Below, piece by piece: positions 23,278-31,149 of a stretch of DNA of 38,344 nt. Position 1 is the stretch's first letter. Each line of letters starts with the position of its first letter. A model generated the notes under the pieces. That model worked only from the letters and a program-made list of their open reading frames with translations, made no database searches and was not told the DNA's origin. Origin of the DNA: Anaerolineae bacterium. GTDB lineage: Bacteria; Chloroflexota; Anaerolineae; CG2-30-64-16. The DNA lies in contig JAPKMS010000046.1 in NCBI GenBank assembly GCA_026645775.1, positions 1 to 38,344 on the forward strand, written 5' to 3'. Both the position numbers and the translations under genes were made by a program.

Positions 23278-25032
23278 CTAGACCTGTTGCGCGTAGGTCT
23301 CGATGGCGCGGCGGATAAACCCCTCATCGATCATGCCGGTCGGCGTCGGCGTTTCCAGGATCCGTTTCGGGATGCGCAGGGCGCTGGGATCGAAGCCCTC
23401 GCGCAGCTTAAATGCTTGTTTGCGATGCAACGTGTCTGCGGCGAACCGCGTCAGATCGTCGGCGGTCCAATCGAAGCCGACCGTGGCCAGTGCCTTCAGG
23501 ACGATATCGGGCGTGTAGACGCCGCGCGCGAACAGGCAGATGACCAGGCTGGTCAACACCTGGCGCCAGCGTTCCTCTTCCAGCAGATCATTCGCCACGC
23601 CGTCAGGGGTGAGCGTCTCACCTTTGGCGGCTGCCCGCTGATCCAGGCTGTAACCGGCGCTGTCAAGGTGGCTATGGCGCGCGCCGGTCAGGTAGCCCAG
23701 GTGGCACCCTGGGCCCGTGTGGTATCCCGGCATTTCGTTTTTACCGAAGGTGAGCGCATAGTCGGCGCCGCCATAGACCGAGGCGGCGTAGTCGGCCCCG
23801 CGCGCCAGCGCCCGGTAAAAGTCGTTGGGTTGGCTCACAATGCGTTGGGTGGCGGCGATATAGGCGGGGTAGTTGCCCCAGGCCAGCTCCAACCCATCGG
23901 TCTCGCGCACGGAAATGAGACCGCGCTGCAGCGCCTCGGTGGCCCAGGCCAGGGTCACGCCCGCGCTCATCACGTCGAGCCCTTGCACCTCCGCCTCATC
24001 CAAGAGCTGGAACATGCTGCTGACGTCGCTGCCGCCCAGCAGGCTGCCCATCGCGAAGATCGGCTCATGATCGTACCCGACCATCGAGGTTTTGTAGAAG
24101 TACGGCTCCTTTGGGTACGCCAGCCGCAAGGTGCCCAGGTGGACGCACGCGACCGGGCAGTGGGCACAGGCCACGCGGCGGCCCAGGTATTCCGAGGCCA
24201 GCCGTTCGCCCGAGATGGCCTCGGCTTCCTCGAAGTGTCCGCTCTGCAAATTGCGGGTCGGCAGCGCGCCCATCGCGTTCAGCGGCAGCACGTTGACCGC
24301 GGTGCCCAGCTCATGATATTTCTTCATCACCGGCGATTCGGTGGCCGATTTGTAAAGCGCATCGTAAAGCGTCCGGTAGGCTCGGCGGTCGGCGACGGGC
24401 AGCGAGCGCTGGCCGGAGATCGTCACTCCCTTCAGCAGCTTGCTGCCGAAAACTGCGCCCAGGCCCAGGCGGCCGAAGTGCCGGTAAGTCTCAGTGATCA
24501 CCGAAGCATAGGACACGCCGCGTTCGCCCGCGCGGCCGATGCGCATGATCGAGCGTACACCCGCGCCGCTTTCGCGCTGCCGCATGATGGTGCCGGCGGT
24601 GTACGCGCTGTGCAGCCCCCACAGTGCGCTGGCATCCCGGAAGTAGACGTGACCTCCCTCGATCGCCACGTAGACCGGTGATGTGCTGACGCCGCGGATG
24701 ACGATGGCGCCGTAGCCCGCCATGCGGATCGCGACCGCGCTGCGGCCGCCCGCGTGGCTCTCGCCCAGGTTACCGGTGTGGGGCGACTTGAACATCGCGA
24801 CCGTCTTCGAGGCGATAGGGTAGAGGCCGACAAGGGGACCGACGGCCAAGACGATCGGGTTGCCGGGCCCCAACGGGTCGGTTCCCGGCTTGCACTCCTC
24901 TTCCAGGAGGCGGATTGCCACTCCCGCGCCGCCCAAGGCCGTCTCAAAAAGCTCAGGACGCTCATCTACCGAGAAGCGGCGGCGGGTGAGGTCAATGGTG
25001 AGCACCCGAGACAAAGGATCATTTTTCAGCAT
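23278..25032 (-). CDS. tungsten/molybdenum aldehyde:ferredoxin oxidoreductase family enzyme
   Basis: A 584-residue AOR-family enzyme that oxidises an aldehyde to its acid at a bis-pterin W or Mo centre and passes electrons via a [4Fe-4S] cluster. Cluster ligands are Cys289, Cys292, Cys296 (CAHCPVACVH) and Cys499 (VICLFARG), nearly the spacing of Pyrococcus AOR. The pterin-binding start ALGGAGVAIRLL and HAGGRSAVAIRMAGYGAIVI are recognisable. The usual 'PEYET' segment reads GYDHEPIFAMGS, so it belongs to a divergent subgroup. I chose the ATG at 25032, ten bases after AAGGA; the ATG at 25041 is only about one base from it. The gene overlaps the polyferredoxin. In a glycolytic operon it could be a glyceraldehyde-3-phosphate enzyme (GAPOR-like) or act on methylglyoxal; both are inference. 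Confidence 0.92.
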   Translation of the reverse strand: MLKNDPLSRVLTIDLTRRRFSVDERPELFETALGGAGVAIRLLEEECKPGTDPLGPGNPIVLAVGPLVGLYPIASKTVAMFKSPHTGNLGESHAGGRSAVAIRMAGYGAIVIRGVSTSPVYVAIEGGHVYFRDASALWGLHSAYTAGTIMRQRESGAGVRSIMRIGRAGERGVSYASVITETYRHFGRLGLGAVFGSKLLKGVTISGQRSLPVADRRAYRTLYDALYKSATESPVMKKYHELGTAVNVLPLNAMGALPTRNLQSGHFEEAEAISGERLASEYLGRRVACAHCPVACVHLGTLRLAYPKEPYFYKTSMVGYDHEPIFAMGSLLGGSDVSSMFQLLDEAEVQGLDVMSAGVTLAWATEALQRGLISVRETDGLELAWGNYPAYIAATQRIVSQPNDFYRALARGADYAASVYGGADYALTFGKNEMPGYHTGPGCHLGYLTGARHSHLDSAGYSLDQRAAAKGETLTPDGVANDLLEEERWRQVLTSLVICLFARGVYTPDIVLKALATVGFDWTADDLTRFAADTLHRKQAFKLREGFDPSALRIPKRILETPTPTGMIDEGFIRRAIETYAQQV

Positions 25033-25492
25033 GGGGCACATTTCCTTCGGGGCTCGGAGTTGGCGTCGTGAAGCCCGTCGCCAAGGGGTCGTCTATCTCC
25101 TCCAACGCCAGCACATCGTAGGGGCAGTAGGAGGCGCAGTAGCCACAGTAGACACAGATTTCGGGCTTATTTTGTTCGTGATCCCACATCACGGCCCCGA
25201 AGGGGCACGCCTCCGCACAGTTGTGGCAGCCGATGCACAGATCGGGTTTCAAACGCACGCCGCCGCCGGGCCGCATGGGCAGCGCGTCCGTCGGACACAC
25301 GCGGGAACAGGGCGGATCAGGGCATGCCCGACAGACCACCACGACATACCCCTTGCGGATGCCACCGGCCGACCTGACCCAGATGCTCGATGCGGACAAC
25401 CCGCCGACGCCGGGCCGGCGGGCACAAGCGAACATGCAGGATTGGCAACCCACACACCGATCCGCGTCCAAGATCGCGAGCCGTTTCGCCAT
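25019..25492 (-). CDS. four-cluster [4Fe-4S] polyferredoxin, AOR electron partner
   Basis: A 157-residue protein with sixteen clustered cysteines: CVGCQSCMFAC, CRACPDPPCSRVC, CIGCHNCAEAC and CVYCGYCASYC, which together bind four [4Fe-4S] clusters. This is the layout of DmsB/HycB-like electron transfer subunits and of the ferredoxin partners encoded beside some AOR genes. It has no Tat signal, so it is cytoplasmic. The short tail after residue 140 is not recognised. A GGAGC site precedes the ATG. It follows pyk by 27 bases and overlaps the AOR gene, so the pair is co-translated and very probably a complex. Confidence 0.92.
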   Translation of the reverse strand: MAKRLAILDADRCVGCQSCMFACARRPGVGGLSASSIWVRSAGGIRKGYVVVVCRACPDPPCSRVCPTDALPMRPGGGVRLKPDLCIGCHNCAEACPFGAVMWDHEQNKPEICVYCGYCASYCPYDVLALEEIDDPLATGFTTPTPSPEGNVPHAEK

Positions 25493-25519
25493 GACTTTGC
25501 TCCGGATAACCGAGGTGGT

Positions 25520-27292
25520 TCAGTCCTCTACATGCGCCAAAGCGCTGGGTCGCTCAAACACCAACCCGCGCTTAGCATCCAACACGATCTCTGCACCGTC
25601 AGGCAGGGCCGCAACCCCCTCGCGGATGCCGATCACAGCCGGCAGGCCCAGCTCCAACGCCAGAAGCCGGCAGTGGGATTCGGGTGCGCTGTCGGACGTG
25701 ATCAAGCCGGCGGCGCGGCGCAGGAGGGGGACAAACGAACGATCGGTGCGCGGCGTTACCACGATCTCGTCGGGGGTGACGGGGCGCAGGTCCTTCGGGA
25801 AGGGCGGATCCAGGCGGCGCACCCGACCGATGATGCGGCGCTCGCCCAAACCGGTGCCGTGTGCCAGCACGCGCTCGATCAGGTGGACCTTCATCAGGTT
25901 AGTGGTGCCCACGCCGAAGCCCACCGAGCCTCCGGTGACGATGGCGACATCCCCCTCGGCCAGGTAGCCGCGGCGTTGGGCCGCTTCAATCGCACTGTCG
26001 ATCACCTGATCGGTGTTATCGGAGCGGTGGGCCAGGAGTGGATAGACCCCCCATACCAACATGAGCTGACGCTGGGTGATCGGGCTGGGCGTCACGGCCA
26101 CGATGGGGCAGTGGGGGCGGAACCGGGCGATCGTACGCGCCGTATCGCCGGAGACCGTCGGCGCGACGATGGCGGCGGCGCTGAGATCCGTGGCGGTTTC
26201 GACCGAAGCATGGGCCACCGCCTCGGCAAAGGTGCGACCGGGCCGGGCCGCTACCTGTCGTACGGGCAGTGCCGCCTGTGCGGTCTCCGTCTCGCAGGCA
26301 ATGCGCGCCATCGTCTCTACGGCCAGCACCGGGTATTTGCCCGCGGCTGTCTCACCCGAGAGCATGATCGCATCCGTGCCATCCAGGATCGCGTTGGCGA
26401 CGTCGCTGGCCTCGGCGCGCGTGGGCCGCGGGTTGCGGATCATCGAATCCAGCATCTGGGTGGCGGTGATCACCGGCTTGCCGGCGAGGTTGCACTTATG
26501 AATGATCTGTTTTTGGATCATCGGCACGGCTTCGGTGGACATCTCGATGCCCAGGTCGCCGCGCGCGACCATGATGCCATCGGCGGCGGCGATGATGGCG
26601 TCGATGTTGTCCACCGCCTCGGGTTTTTCGATTTTGGCAACCACCGGGGTGGGGCGGCCTAGCGTCGTGAGCTGGCGGATCATGTCCTTGAGGCTCAATA
26701 CCTCTTCGGCGGTGCGCACAAAGGAGATGGCAATCCAATCTACTTGCTCATCGAGCGCAAACTTCAGGTTTTCCCGGTCTTTCTCCGTGATGGCGGGGAT
26801 GGAGAGCGCGGCGCGGGGCAGATTGAGGCCCTTGTTGGAGGTAAGCAGGCCATCCATCACCACTTGCGTCGTGATTTCCTTGCCTTCAACATTCACGACC
26901 TTCAACTCCAGTAAGCCGTCATCGATCAAGATGCGGTCGCCGGCCCGGACGGCCTCAGGCAAGTGTTCGTACTGCACGGGCACCCGGCCGGGCCCGCCGG
27001 TGATCTGCTCGGTCGTCAAGATCAGCGTCTCACCCGCCTTCAGCGGGATGCCCTCCGGCGGCATAATGCCGACCCGCAGCTTCGGCCCTTGCAGATCGGC
27101 CAGCAGCGCCACAGGTTTGTTCAGCCGTTCCGAAATCTGCCGGATGCGCTGGATGTTTTCGCGATGGAAGGCCAGGTCGCCGTGAGACATATTGAGGCGT
27201 GCAACATCCATCCCCGCATGAATCAAGGCTTCCAGTGTGATTGGGTCACGGCTGGCTGGCCCGACCGTACAAACGATTTTTGTGCGTAGCAT
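25520..27292 (-). CDS. pyk: pyruvate kinase with C-terminal PEP-utiliser-like domain
   Basis: A 590-residue glycolytic kinase turning phosphoenolpyruvate and ADP into pyruvate and ATP. It has TKIVCTVGPAS at the N-terminus, the ARLNMSHG loop, LADLQGPKLR, the active-site region VVAKIEKPEAVDNID and MVARGDLGIE, and ATQMLDSMI. It is longer than E. coli PykF (470 aa) because of an added C-terminal domain with LITSDSAPESHCRLLALELGLPAVIG, related to the mobile domain of PEP synthase. That extra domain is known from Geobacillus/Bacillus pyruvate kinases of about 587 residues. A GAGGAG site precedes the ATG; it follows pfk by 21 bases. Confidence 0.96.
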   Translation of the reverse strand: MLRTKIVCTVGPASRDPITLEALIHAGMDVARLNMSHGDLAFHRENIQRIRQISERLNKPVALLADLQGPKLRVGIMPPEGIPLKAGETLILTTEQITGGPGRVPVQYEHLPEAVRAGDRILIDDGLLELKVVNVEGKEITTQVVMDGLLTSNKGLNLPRAALSIPAITEKDRENLKFALDEQVDWIAISFVRTAEEVLSLKDMIRQLTTLGRPTPVVAKIEKPEAVDNIDAIIAAADGIMVARGDLGIEMSTEAVPMIQKQIIHKCNLAGKPVITATQMLDSMIRNPRPTRAEASDVANAILDGTDAIMLSGETAAGKYPVLAVETMARIACETETAQAALPVRQVAARPGRTFAEAVAHASVETATDLSAAAIVAPTVSGDTARTIARFRPHCPIVAVTPSPITQRQLMLVWGVYPLLAHRSDNTDQVIDSAIEAAQRRGYLAEGDVAIVTGGSVGFGVGTTNLMKVHLIERVLAHGTGLGERRIIGRVRRLDPPFPKDLRPVTPDEIVVTPRTDRSFVPLLRRAAGLITSDSAPESHCRLLALELGLPAVIGIREGVAALPDGAEIVLDAKRGLVFERPSALAHVED

Positions 27293-27313
27293 AAAGCCCT
27301 CTCCTCAAGATCT

Positions 27314-29536
27314 TCAGGAAGGTTGATATTTGCTCATCAGTCGTGCGGTGGATCGCAGCTCCAGCCACCATTGCTCAAGAGGACGCAGGTGTTCCATATC
27401 GCACAGCACTGCGATGTCATCCAGGCTGTGAATTTGGACATGGCCGTTTTGCATGCCGATGACCGCCCCGTTCGCCTGGCCGGCCCCTTCCACCAGGAAG
27501 GTCAGGCAGCGCGCAGCCAGCCGGGTGGCCTGGATGCGGTCGAACGGCGAGGGATCGCCGCCCTGCTGCAGGTGGCCCAAGATGGCTTCCCGCACGTCGA
27601 AGAGATCTTCCCCCTCTTGTTCGAACAGCGTGGAAATGAATTTCGCCGTATACAGGGGGTTGGCCTTTTCATTGAGGATCATCAGGCTCTTGCGCTTACC
27701 TTGCCGGAAGCTTTCCTTCATCTCTGCCAGGTCGGTCTCCAGGTCGTGCAGGGTGATGCCTTCTTCGGGCAGATAGGCGCGTTCTGCACCGGTCGCGAGG
27801 CTGCTCATCAGGGTCAGATAGCCACACTGCCGCCCCATCACCTCGATCACGAAGCAGCGGCCCGTGGCCACCGCCGATTGCTTGATTTTGTCCACGACTT
27901 CCACAATGTTGTTGAGCGCCGTATCCGCGCCGATGCTGATCTCGGAGCCAGGCAGGTTGTTGTCGATCGCGGCGGGCATGCAGATGATCGGGATGTTGAA
28001 CGCCTCGTACTCGTCGCGGGCGGAGGTCAGCCGGTGGGCCGCCTCGTAGGCCGACCACCCGCCGATGACCAACAGGCCGTCGATGCGCTGGCGCCGCAGG
28101 GTGCGGGCGACGGCCTCGATCTCGGCGCCGGTTGGGATCGTGCGGCTGGTGCCCAGTTCTGAGCCGCCCATCGAGCCCCAGCCGTGGATGCTCATCCAGT
28201 CGAATTCTTCCATCCGGTCATCGATCAGGCCTTGGAAGCCATCGTGAACGCCCAGGACGATGTGCCCCTGGTCGATGGCCAGCCGTGCCGCCGCGTGGAC
28301 GGCGGTGTTCATGCCCGGGGCCGATGCGCCCGCGGTGAGGATCGCCAGCCGTAAGCGCCGCTGATTGGGCTGCGGCGGATGCGGCAATGCCCGGCTCAGG
28401 GTGCGGAACGTCTGATACGCTTCATTGAAGCTGCTCCCTCGCAGCGCCATGGCGCGCTCGTAGTCCTGGGCAGCGATGGCTTTGGGAACCTCGCGCGTCT
28501 GCTCGACGCACTCCATCAGCGGGTGGCGGCGGATCCGGTTGTAGCGCATACCGATCATCTGTGGCTCGCTCTCCGGGCCGGCAGCCAGCAGCTCATCCAC
28601 GGCCGCGGCGCCGACCAGGGTGCTCATCCAGCGGTCGAAGGCGCTCGGTGCGCCGCCGCGCTGGACGTGACCCAGGATCGTTGACCGCACGTCCTCGCCA
28701 AGTCGCTCCGCCAATATTTTGCGCACGTATTCGGCCGAAATGGCGTTGCCGTGCTTGTCCCGCGCGCCCTCCGCGACGACCACCGTGAGGTCGCGGCGGC
28801 CTGCGGCGCGGCCGGCCTTAAGCAGATCGCACATCTGAGTTTCCCAGTCATCTACGCTGGGTGGGCGTTCCGGGAAGAAGGCGTAGTCTGCGCCGCCGGC
28901 GAGCGCGCTCATCAAGGCCAGGTAGCCGCAGTTGCGACCCATCACCTCGACGACGAAGCTGCGCCGATGGCTGACCGCGGTGCTGCTGATCTGGTCGAGC
29001 GCGGTCGTGATGCGGTGGAGCGCAGTGTCGGCGCCGATGGTCATGTCGGTGCCGTAAAAGTCGTTGTCGATCGAGCCGACCAGGCCGGCGATGCTGAGGA
29101 AGGGGTGGGCCGCAGCCAACTCGGCCGGCACCTGTTGGGTTTCCACCAACTCGGCGAGCAGCGAGGCCCATTCGTGGCGGAAGAGGTCGGCGCCGGTCAG
29201 GCTGCCATCGCCGCCGATGACCACCAGGCGGTCGATCTCGCATTCCAGCAGATTTTTGGCTGCTTTCAGGCGGCCCTCATGGGTGCGAAATTCGGCGCAG
29301 CGCGCGGTGCCAATCACTGTGCCGCCGCGCTGTAAGATTCCGCTTACGTCATCCCAGCCCATGTTGCGGATGCGGTCGCCGCCTTCCACCATCCCCTGGT
29401 ACCCTTCGTAGATGGCGTAGACCGCGACCCCGCGGTTGAGCGCGGTGCGCACCACGGCGCGCAGTGCTGCGTTCATGCCCGGTGCGTCGCCGCCGCTGGT
29501 GAGAACGCCGATTGCTTTTACTGCGGTGTCTGGCAT
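27314..29536 (-). CDS. pfkA: fused two-domain 6-phosphofructokinase, eukaryotic PFK-1-like
   Basis: A 740-residue protein made of two PFK domains (about 8-370 and 395-735), against about 320 residues for normal bacterial PFK. The N-half is catalytic: SGGDAPGMN at 14-22, GGDGSLTGAD from 108, and GSIDND with the base Asp157. The C-half has lost catalysis: GGDGS has become GGWSA at 492-496, SGGD has become AGAS at 402-405, and IDND has become IDNN at 524-527. This division, and segments such as LGHVQRGGAPSAFDR and IKQSAVATGR, closely follow animal and fungal PFK-1, whose C-half is an allosteric site. The ATG at 29536 has a GAGGAGG site; 37 upstream codons are unsupported. It heads the glycolysis/hydrogenase cluster. 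Confidence 0.95.
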   Translation of the reverse strand: MPDTAVKAIGVLTSGGDAPGMNAALRAVVRTALNRGVAVYAIYEGYQGMVEGGDRIRNMGWDDVSGILQRGGTVIGTARCAEFRTHEGRLKAAKNLLECEIDRLVVIGGDGSLTGADLFRHEWASLLAELVETQQVPAELAAAHPFLSIAGLVGSIDNDFYGTDMTIGADTALHRITTALDQISSTAVSHRRSFVVEVMGRNCGYLALMSALAGGADYAFFPERPPSVDDWETQMCDLLKAGRAAGRRDLTVVVAEGARDKHGNAISAEYVRKILAERLGEDVRSTILGHVQRGGAPSAFDRWMSTLVGAAAVDELLAAGPESEPQMIGMRYNRIRRHPLMECVEQTREVPKAIAAQDYERAMALRGSSFNEAYQTFRTLSRALPHPPQPNQRRLRLAILTAGASAPGMNTAVHAAARLAIDQGHIVLGVHDGFQGLIDDRMEEFDWMSIHGWGSMGGSELGTSRTIPTGAEIEAVARTLRRQRIDGLLVIGGWSAYEAAHRLTSARDEYEAFNIPIICMPAAIDNNLPGSEISIGADTALNNIVEVVDKIKQSAVATGRCFVIEVMGRQCGYLTLMSSLATGAERAYLPEEGITLHDLETDLAEMKESFRQGKRKSLMILNEKANPLYTAKFISTLFEQEGEDLFDVREAILGHLQQGGDPSPFDRIQATRLAARCLTFLVEGAGQANGAVIGMQNGHVQIHSLDDIAVLCDMEHLRPLEQWWLELRSTARLMSKYQPS

Positions 29537-29672
29537 TCTGTTCCTCCTCGAAAAGAAGCTTATCCTGACACTCTGGCACCTTGGCCAGTGCATGGTCGAC
29601 CGATGTAGACGCGTTGGAGGTGGGACTGAAGACTTACCTGCGATCACGCTGACGCCGAAGCAGAATGGCGTA

Positions 29673-29686
29673 TGAAAGTGTTTTCA
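29673..29686. promoter_or_regulatory. LacI/CcpA-type operator at the pfk promoter
   Basis: TGAAAGTGTTTTCA, an inverted repeat inside TATGAAA-GTGT-TTTCATA. It fits the cre/LacI-family consensus TGWAANCGNTTNCA at all fixed positions but one (centre CG is TG). It begins seven bases downstream of the -10 box, so it covers the predicted transcription start, a repressing position. Confidence 0.5.
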
Positions 29687-29692
29687 TATGCG

Positions 29693-29722
29693 AGTATACG
29701 TTGCGCCGGGCGGTTTTGTCAA
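29693..29722 (-). promoter_or_regulatory. near-consensus sigma70 promoter for the pfk-pyk-fd-AOR operon
   Basis: On the minus strand: a perfect TTGACA, an 18-base spacer, then TATACT (five of six). The TGA inside TTGACA is the stop codon of the upstream M28 peptidase gene. The leader before the pfk ATG is about 150 bases. Confidence 0.78.
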
Positions 29723-30906
29723 ACGAATCGGTTGACGATTTTGATCACGGTATCGCACGCGCGCCCCAGCAAATCGGGATCGACAACCTCCGGCACGTCC
29801 CGCTCCGTATGCGTGAGATCCGTGACTTTTTCGAATAGATCCGATGATGTGACCGCGATTGCCGGCGTCCCGTTGAAGGCAAACATCGCATGGTCGCCCG
29901 CGTACCACGCCGCGCCGAGCTCGGCCTGCTCCGATTCTGCGACAATCTCAGTCACCTGGCTGCGCTGTTCGTCCGGAAAGTTATACAGCGAGAACGCGTT
30001 TTTCGAGCCGACGGACCCGGGAGCATCCAGGTTGATGACCAGGCGCACGGTGGCGCCGTCCTCGCGCAGCGACTCAAGATATTTGAGCTGGCCCGGCACG
30101 GCGTAATTCTCTTCCCCGTTGAAGGGGACCAGATCGAGGGTGCAGCCCGCTTGCAGCTCGGCGCTCCGGCGGGCAAGCTCCAACAACACCGCGACGCCGG
30201 CCGTGTTGTCGATGGCGCCCGGCGTGCGGTAGGCCGTGTCCATGTGTGCGCAGACGATGATCCGCTCTTGGCCCGCGCCCGCCCTCCTGCCGACCAGCTG
30301 CCGGCTGGGGCGCGTCTCCACGGCCGAGGTGATCGTGATGCTCCCGGTGCTGCCTTCTTGACAGGCCGCCAGGATCTCGTGCTCACCGCTGCACGCCGAG
30401 GGGATGCTGAAGTTACCGTCTTGGAACAGGGGAAACGGATTCACGCCCGATACCGGGTCCTTGCCCGTGATCGCGAGGATCGCCTGGGGCGCGTGCGCCT
30501 CGAGACAGTCGATCACGCGCCGGTGCTCGTCAGGATAGTAGAAGGGGAACTCCTTCGGCATCAACGGCTCTGCCGCGATCTCATCGTGAAGCAAAAGGAT
30601 CTTGCCTTCGGTCTCGCTCGCGATCAGCTCGTCGACCGTGCGTATTTTGAGGATCGGGCCTGTCCCGGAGCAGGGCGGGGAAAACGGCCCGGCGAAGAGG
30701 GGAAATGTCCGGCCGTTCACCCGGAGCGACGAGGGACCGGCGCTCCAAAAACGGCAATCAAACGGCAGTGCGATGACGTCCAGCCTGCTATCCGCGAACG
30801 CGTTCTGAATGTAGGCCAGCAGCCCGGCGTTGGATGCGCTGCCCAGCGGCCGCCCTGGGAACGTGCGCACGATTTCTTCGAAGAGAGTGCCACTTGCTAT
30901 CTCCAC
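29719..30906 (-). CDS. M28 family zinc peptidase
   Basis: A 395-residue metallopeptidase of family M28, typically aminopeptidases using two zinc ions. The metal ligands are in order: His in VCAHMDTAYR, bridging Asp in GAIDNTAGVAVLLELAR, catalytic Glu pair in PFNGEEN, Asp in INLDAPGS, and a late His in THTERD. The N-terminal 180 residues would hold an inserted PA-like or cap domain (KILLLHDEIAAEP). I see no signal peptide, so it should act in the cytoplasm, unlike many M28 members. It starts with GTG at 30906 behind AAAGGA. A strong promoter lies 146 bases upstream, with a repeat element in the leader. Confidence 0.9.
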   Translation of the reverse strand: MEIASGTLFEEIVRTFPGRPLGSASNAGLLAYIQNAFADSRLDVIALPFDCRFWSAGPSSLRVNGRTFPLFAGPFSPPCSGTGPILKIRTVDELIASETEGKILLLHDEIAAEPLMPKEFPFYYPDEHRRVIDCLEAHAPQAILAITGKDPVSGVNPFPLFQDGNFSIPSACSGEHEILAACQEGSTGSITITSAVETRPSRQLVGRRAGAGQERIIVCAHMDTAYRTPGAIDNTAGVAVLLELARRSAELQAGCTLDLVPFNGEENYAVPGQLKYLESLREDGATVRLVINLDAPGSVGSKNAFSLYNFPDEQRSQVTEIVAESEQAELGAAWYAGDHAMFAFNGTPAIAVTSSDLFEKVTDLTHTERDVPEVVDPDLLGRACDTVIKIVNRFV

Positions 30907-30988
30907 GATAGATTCCTTTCAATCACACCTGGTCTGACCGTTGTTCGCGAGGGTTCTTTTCTGACAGGATTTACGCCATGTGCGCTGC

Positions 30989-31041
30989 GGAGCACCCTGA
31001 GCGGAGCCGAGGTGAAGCTTTCGGCGCAGTCGAAGGATGCG
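30989..31041. repeat. REP-like dispersed element in the M28 leader
   Basis: A stretch containing CACCCTGAGCGGAGCCGA and GCAGTCGAAGGATGC. The ends GCACCCT (30992-30998) and AGGATGC (31034-31040) are inverted with one mismatch. The wording 'CCCTGAGCGnAGnCGAAGG' is a pattern I recall as a common interspersed repeat in many bacterial genomes; no second copy is in this window. Confidence 0.5.
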
Positions 31042-31051
31042 TGTGCGGGGG

Positions 31052-31081
31052 ATTATAATTGGCTTTTGCCGCGAGTGCCAA
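31052..31081 (-). promoter_or_regulatory. sigma70-type promoter for the M28 peptidase gene
   Basis: On the minus strand: TTGGCA, an 18-base spacer, perfect TATAAT. Transcription would begin near 31045, right at the edge of the REP-like element, and run through it to the GTG start. Confidence 0.72.
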
Positions 31082-31093
31082 TCTGAAAAATGC

Positions 31094-31127
31094 GGCGTGC
31101 CGGGCACAGCGCTGTGCCCGGCACGCC
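31094..31127. repeat. perfect 34-base palindrome with GTGCCGGGCAC core
   Basis: GGCGTGCCGGGCACAGC followed directly by its exact complement, with no spacer. It starts 23 bases past the stop of the alpha-2-macroglobulin gene and just upstream of the M28 promoter. Without a T-run it is at best a weak terminator. Its core resembles the element at 7069-7124. Confidence 0.85.
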
Positions 31128-31149
31128 CGATGCGGAGATCGCTGCGCCG

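Noticed and set aside
23200-24681. A 493-codon open frame antisense to the AOR gene
   Set aside because: The same shadow pattern; the AOR gene opposite has intact metal-cluster motifs.
24860-26662. A 600-codon open frame antisense to the AOR, ferredoxin and pyk genes
   Set aside because: It crosses three well-supported genes on the other strand, has no recognisable motif, and shows the low-complexity makeup of a shadow frame.
27314-28350. Second PFK domain as a pseudogene or frameshifted duplicate
   Set aside because: The frame is intact, the domain is full length, and the changed residues match the known regulatory half of PFK-1.
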